Part shown: positions 60,652-64,000 of the stretch, one piece after another
Position numbering within the stretch: position 1 is the first letter of the stretch
Layout of the letters: every line of letters starts with the position of its first letter
Source of the DNA: SZUA-254 sp031379665
Lineage (GTDB): Bacteria; Bacteroidota; Ignavibacteria; UBA10030; SZUA-254
Direction of reading: 5' to 3'
Length of the DNA: 64,000 nt
NCBI GenBank assembly: GCA_031379665.1
Contig: JANNFI010000120.1
Location: forward strand, 47,599-111,598
Notes under the pieces: model-generated
The model's input: only the letters and a program-made list of their open reading frames with translations
Databases searched by the model: none
Told to the model about the DNA's origin: nothing
Made by a program: the position numbers and the translations under genes

Positions 60652-60680
60652 AATATACGCCCACCCTGCCTCATTTGCAA
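60652..60680 (-). promoter_or_regulatory. Predicted promoter for the glycosyltransferase-to-yraN operon
   Basis: On the minus strand, TTGCAA (60680-60675), 17 bases, TATATT (60657-60652), about 30 bases before the TTG start. It is the only promoter match I see for the ten-gene run down to 50440. Confidence 0.65.
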
Positions 60681-60703
60681 CGGATCGGACGCGAGGCCCG
60701 GGC

Positions 60704-61027
60704 TCAGCCGGTGCAGCTCACCGCGGTGCCGCACGCGGTCACCATCAGCATACTGCCCGAGGAGCCGATGGTCTCGTAGTCCAGGTCGATGCCGATCACC
60801 GCGTTCGCTCCCATTGCAGCGGCCTGGCTCTGCATCTCGCCCAGGGCGATGTCTTTCGCCTTGCGAAGCTCCTCCTCGTAGGCCGCCGACCGGCCCCCGA
60901 CGATGTCCCTGATGCCGGCGAAGAAATCCTTGAAAATGTTCGCCCCCAGGATCGCCTCTCCGCTGACGAGGCCGTGGTACTTCGTGATGGATTTTCCTTC
61001 GAGGGTGTTCGTGGTGGTGAGTATCAT
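60704..61027 (-). CDS. YbjQ family (UPF0145) heavy-metal-binding domain protein
   Basis: The 107-residue protein is a complete YbjQ domain: MILTTTNTLEGKSITKYHGL, VSGEAILGANIFKDFFAGIRD, and NAVIGIDLDYETIG. The family forms pentamers and is annotated as putative heavy-metal binding; the biological role is not known. A strong AAAGGAG ribosome site precedes the ATG at 61027; the frame is open far upstream but that part runs through the decarboxylase gene in another frame. It follows that gene by 20 bases. Confidence 0.93.
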   Translation of the reverse strand: MILTTTNTLEGKSITKYHGLVSGEAILGANIFKDFFAGIRDIVGGRSAAYEEELRKAKDIALGEMQSQAAAMGANAVIGIDLDYETIGSSGSMLMVTACGTAVSCTG

Positions 61028-61047
61028 CGGGTGGTCTCCTTTGATGT

Positions 61048-62499
61048 TCAGAATGATTTCTCGATCATCTTCGCTTTTTCCTTCAGGATCTCGAGCGTCA
61101 GGTCGATGGTGTCCAGATGGGTCCTGAAGGAGAGGACGGCGAGCCGCAGGGTAAACCGGCCGCGGAGCATCGTCGACGACAGGAACACCCTGCCGTCTTT
61201 GTGGATTTCCGCGATGAGACGCTCGTTGAACGCGTCGGGATCGCCCCTTCGCGGAATATAACGGTACGTCACCAGCGACAGGTCGGGGAAGGGGCCGACC
61301 TCGAACCCCTCCATCTCCTGGAGCCGGGCGTGGAAGTACCGCGCCAGGAGGATCTTCTCGCTCAACGCCGCCCTGAAGGGCGCCAGGCCGTGGAGTTTCA
61401 GCGGCAGCCAGAGACGCAAGCCGCGGAAATGCTTCGTCAACTCCGGAGAGAGGTCGGCCGGGGAGGGTGATCCCTCGTCCCGGATGGCGTCCTGCATGTA
61501 GTTCGCCTGGTAATGGAATGACTCCAGGAGCCTCGATCTGTTCTTCACGAGGACCGCGCCGGTCCCGTAGGGAAGAAAGAGGCCCTTGTGCGGATCCATC
61601 ACGAGCGAATCGGATTTGTCCATTCCGGTGAGGACGTCCTTCCCCTCGTCGCACAGCGCGAAGAAGGCGCCATACGCACCGTCGACGTGGTGCCAGATTC
61701 CGTGGTGCGCCGCGATATCCCCGATCGCCGCCAGGGGGTCGACCGCGCCAGCGTCCGTCGTCCCCGCCGCCGAGATGACCATCAGCGGGATGAGGCCGGT
61801 CTCCTTGTCGGCGAGGATGCTCTGCTCCAGATGTTCCGCCGACATCCGGTGGCGGTCGTCGGTCGCGACGTACCGGAGCACGGCCTCGCCAAGGCCGGCG
61901 ATCCGGATAGCCTTGTCCACCGAGTGATGCGCCTGTTCCGTCAGGTAAATCACCGAGCGCGCAAAATCGGCGGCCCTGATCCCCGATTCGTCCCTCGCGG
62001 CGACGATGCCGATCAGGTTCGCGATGCTCCCCCCCGAGGTGAGGTTGCCCGCCGTGCCGGCGGGATAGCCGACCACGTCGCGCATCCAATCGAGGAGCAT
62101 GTTCTCCATCCTGACGGCGCCCGGGCTGCCGAAATTCACGCCCGCGAACCGGTTGGCGATCGCGGCCATATAATCGCCAAGCGCGCTATGGTAGAGCCCG
62201 CCGCCCGGAATGTACCCCAGGTGACCTCCTGAGGCGGGATTGAGCCCAGGGCGGTCGACGTTGTGGCGGACGAGCTCGAGCAGCGCATCGAGGTTCGCCG
62301 GTTCTTCGCCGATCGGATCTGTGAGGAGGCCGATCCCCCCGTCGTGCGACCCCACGAAGGTGGGGATCTCGCCGATCCGCTCGAGGAAATCCTCGGTGTA
62401 AGCGACGACCTTCTCGCGGGAGGCCCGCCGGTCGGCCGCCCCCGGTTCAAGCCTGCGCGATACGGTCTCGTATTTCTTGATGTCGGAGATGAGGGACAT
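61048..62499 (-). CDS. Group II PLP-dependent decarboxylase (second copy, divergent)
   Basis: The 483-residue protein has the PLP lysine K305 in SLVMDPHKGLFLPYGTG, HVDGAYGAFFALC with the PLP-ring Asp, and SGGSIANLIGIVAARDE. DPHKGLFLPYG, with Gly after the lysine where aromatic decarboxylases have Trp or another residue, separates it from the copy at 48360 and is close to families annotated as amino acid decarboxylases of unknown substrate in Bacteroidetes. ATG at 62499 lies 7 bases after dnaG. Both copies lack any adjacent transporter gene. Confidence 0.9.
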   Translation of the reverse strand: MSLISDIKKYETVSRRLEPGAADRRASREKVVAYTEDFLERIGEIPTFVGSHDGGIGLLTDPIGEEPANLDALLELVRHNVDRPGLNPASGGHLGYIPGGGLYHSALGDYMAAIANRFAGVNFGSPGAVRMENMLLDWMRDVVGYPAGTAGNLTSGGSIANLIGIVAARDESGIRAADFARSVIYLTEQAHHSVDKAIRIAGLGEAVLRYVATDDRHRMSAEHLEQSILADKETGLIPLMVISAAGTTDAGAVDPLAAIGDIAAHHGIWHHVDGAYGAFFALCDEGKDVLTGMDKSDSLVMDPHKGLFLPYGTGAVLVKNRSRLLESFHYQANYMQDAIRDEGSPSPADLSPELTKHFRGLRLWLPLKLHGLAPFRAALSEKILLARYFHARLQEMEGFEVGPFPDLSLVTYRYIPRRGDPDAFNERLIAEIHKDGRVFLSSTMLRGRFTLRLAVLSFRTHLDTIDLTLEILKEKAKMIEKSF

Positions 62500-62506
62500 G
62501 GGGAGG

Positions 62507-64000
62507 TTACGCGCCGAGGCCTTCCTTGTCGATGCGCGCGAGCTCCTCGTCCAGGAGCGTGTTCCTCTTCAGGAACGGGTAGGCGTCCCCGCCGCTGGCG
62601 CTGGTCTGCCTGAGGAGCTCCTGGTTTTCCTTTTTCAGCGCGCGGAGGTTCCGTTTCTTCATCGCGAGCAGGGTGTCTGAGACGATGCGGAGGGGGTCTC
62701 CCTGCTCGACGGCGGTCGTCCCGGGCCGCGGCTCACTGTTCAGCTCGTACTTCGTGAGTATAATTTCCGAGATGAACGCCCTCCCGGCCGCATCGTCCGT
62801 GGCATCGATAAGCGCCGCGGGGTCGACGCTCTCCCCTTCCTCGACCCTGGAATAGAGGAGTGAGGCGAGCGCCTGTGTGACCGGGTGCGTAAACTCTTCA
62901 GGGGTGACGTGGCCGAGCGTGAAGCGCGCGACATCCGGACCGCCCCTCAGGACGGCCGCGAAGAGGTCCCGCTCCTCCGCCGGGATCGTCGCCGACGCTG
63001 TCGCACTCGCCCTGTGCTGGACGGCGGCGTCGGACTGTTCGGCCGGTTCGGGCATCTCCCGCTCGGCGCCCTGGTAACGCCGACCGGCGGAAGCGCCTTC
63101 GCTCCGCAGCGCCGCCGCGAGTTCGGCCTGCAGGACGCTCTCCCTCAGGGCGAACTTATCCGAGATGTGCTTCAGGTAGAGGTCACGCTTCAACGCGTCG
63201 GGCATCCTGGCGACGGTTTTCACCAGGATCCGGACAGTCTTCGAGCGCTCCTCGGGGGATGCGTCCTTCTCCTTTCTCGCGTCGATGATAAAATCGACGA
63301 ACGAGAGCGACCCCTCGAGGAGTTTTCCGAAGCCCTTGGCGCCGTCCCGGCGGATGAAAGAATCGGGGTCATCGCCCTCGGGCAGCTTGGCGACCCGGAC
63401 GTCCATGTCCTGTTCAAGTACCAGGTCGACACCACGCATCGCCGCCTTCGAGCCCGCCGAATCGGCGTCGTAGACGATCGTGATGTTCTTCGTGTAGCGG
63501 CGGACCAGCCCGATCTGATCTGCCGTCAGCGCCGTTCCGCTCGAAGCAATAATGTTCTTTACCCCCGCCTGGTATACAGTTATCAGATCCATATACCCTT
63601 CGACGAGGAGGGCCGAATCCGCCTCACGGATCGCCTCCTTCGACTGCGAGAGGCCGTACAGTATCCGGCTCTTATTATAGGCGGGAGATTCAGGCGAATT
63701 GATGTATTTCCCGAGGGGGTCGTCTTCGCGGAGCTTCCTGGCGCCGAACCCGACCACCCGACCGGCAGCCGTAAATACGGGGAAGATCACCCTCCCCCTG
63801 AAGTAATCGTAATATCCCCCGTCCTCCCTCTTCCGGGCGAGCCCGTACTTCTCGACGAAAGCGGGATCGTACCCCTGCTCGCGGGCCACGGCGAGGAACG
63901 AGTCCCACGAATTGAGCGCGTAACCGAGGCCGAACTGGGTGATCATCGCGTCGCTGATGCCGCGATGCCTCACGTACTCCAGGGCCAGCTTTCCCTCCTG
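62507..64000 (-). CDS. dnaG: DNA primase DnaG (5' end outside the window)
   Basis: The frame is open to the window edge (64000), so 498 C-terminal residues are visible and the N-terminal zinc-binding domain is missing. The RNA polymerase core contains ALNSWDSFLAVAREQGY, RGRVIFPVFTAAGRVVGFGAR and the TOPRIM region with LLVEGYMDLITVYQAG (Glu) and ITIVYDADSAGSKAA (Asp-x-Asp). GKYINSPESPAYNKS and PEGDDPDSFIRRDG are conserved. The C-terminal part is the helicase-interacting domain, with low-complexity linker around residues 310-340. DnaG makes the RNA primers for replication. A GTG at 63973 is internal and not the start. Confidence 0.96.
   Translation of the reverse strand, partial: QEGKLALEYVRHRGISDAMITQFGLGYALNSWDSFLAVAREQGYDPAFVEKYGLARKREDGGYYDYFRGRVIFPVFTAAGRVVGFGARKLREDDPLGKYINSPESPAYNKSRILYGLSQSKEAIREADSALLVEGYMDLITVYQAGVKNIIASSGTALTADQIGLVRRYTKNITIVYDADSAGSKAAMRGVDLVLEQDMDVRVAKLPEGDDPDSFIRRDGAKGFGKLLEGSLSFVDFIIDARKEKDASPEERSKTVRILVKTVARMPDALKRDLYLKHISDKFALRESVLQAELAAALRSEGASAGRRYQGAEREMPEPAEQSDAAVQHRASATASATIPAEERDLFAAVLRGGPDVARFTLGHVTPEEFTHPVTQALASLLYSRVEEGESVDPAALIDATDDAAGRAFISEIILTKYELNSEPRPGTTAVEQGDPLRIVSDTLLAMKKRNLRALKKENQELLRQTSASGGDAYPFLKRNTLLDEELARIDKEGLGA

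Noticed and set aside
1..64000. Search for CRISPR arrays, tRNA or rRNA genes, insertion sequences and prophage
   Set aside because: No regularly spaced repeats, no cloverleaf-like or rRNA sequence, no transposase, integrase or phage structural gene was seen by reading; gaps between genes are too short for most of these.

Overview
The window is a GC-rich, densely coded bacterial chromosome segment with no gap above about 240 bases and no sign of phage, IS element, CRISPR, tRNA or rRNA. Several traits point to the Fibrobacteres-Chlorobi-Bacteroidetes (FCB) assemblage. There are two secreted proteins ending in type IX secretion (T9SS) type A sorting domains with the NYPNPFNPST signature, a GWxTD-domain protein, a DUF1573 pair, a TolB-propeller/outer-membrane barrel protein, and a type II isoleucyl-tRNA synthetase next to a DksA-like gene and lspA. 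The promoters look like TTGaxT-N17-TATATT rather than the TTTG/TAnnTTTG type of Bacteroidia. I therefore favour a high-GC Ignavibacteria/Chlorobi-like lineage or a sister clade; this placement is an inference.

Layout. 1-6105 (minus) is one operon: yggS, divIVA-like, purine nucleoside phosphorylase, ileS, dksA-like, lspA (cut by the window edge). 6235-15594 (plus) holds a TPR protein, larE, a large protease-like/propeller/barrel protein, and a TatT-DctP-DctQ-DctM TRAP transporter whose dctM is broken by a one-base frameshift in a G run. 15658-17421 (minus) is a secreted glycosidase-like protein. 17605-23373 (plus) is secD-secF-STAS, purA and an orphan histidine kinase. 23382-27881 (minus) is a T9SS cargo protein and an M1-like metallopeptidase. 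28026-31011 (plus) is an arginase/agmatinase-family enzyme and a dipeptidyl-peptidase III lipoprotein. 31069-32571 (minus) is an unusual sigma/anti-sigma fusion protein, divergent from mutS.

32810-50388 (plus) continues with mutS, an exported M24 peptidase, DinB-like, a giant BNR-repeat T9SS protein, a CoA-thioester module (enoyl-CoA isomerase, 3-hydroxyacyl-CoA dehydrogenase, a second dehydrogenase-like protein, thiolase) interleaved with an M1 aminopeptidase and two DUF1573 proteins, a group II PLP decarboxylase and a CBS-domain protein. 50440-60620 (minus) is a tightly packed, roughly 10 kb operon: glycosyltransferase 9, DUF3108, deoxyhypusine-synthase-like, CPBP protease, cdsA, rimO, GWxTD, BamA/TamA-like, rnhB, yraN. 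60704-64000 (minus) is ybjQ-like, a second PLP decarboxylase and dnaG (5' part outside the window).

The physiology suggested is envelope-centred: Sec and T9SS export, outer-membrane assembly, several exported peptidases, TRAP uptake, and degradation through CoA thioesters. Thirteen promoter-like sites share one architecture and help choose start codons; three genes start within about 4-10 bases of the predicted -10 box and may be nearly leaderless. The most unusual items are the sigma/anti-sigma fusion, the deoxyhypusine-synthase-like protein lacking the catalytic lysine context, the TPR-associated TRAP system with tryptophans where the ligand arginine usually sits, and the duplicated GWN/GYWVK module in the T9SS cargo proteins.
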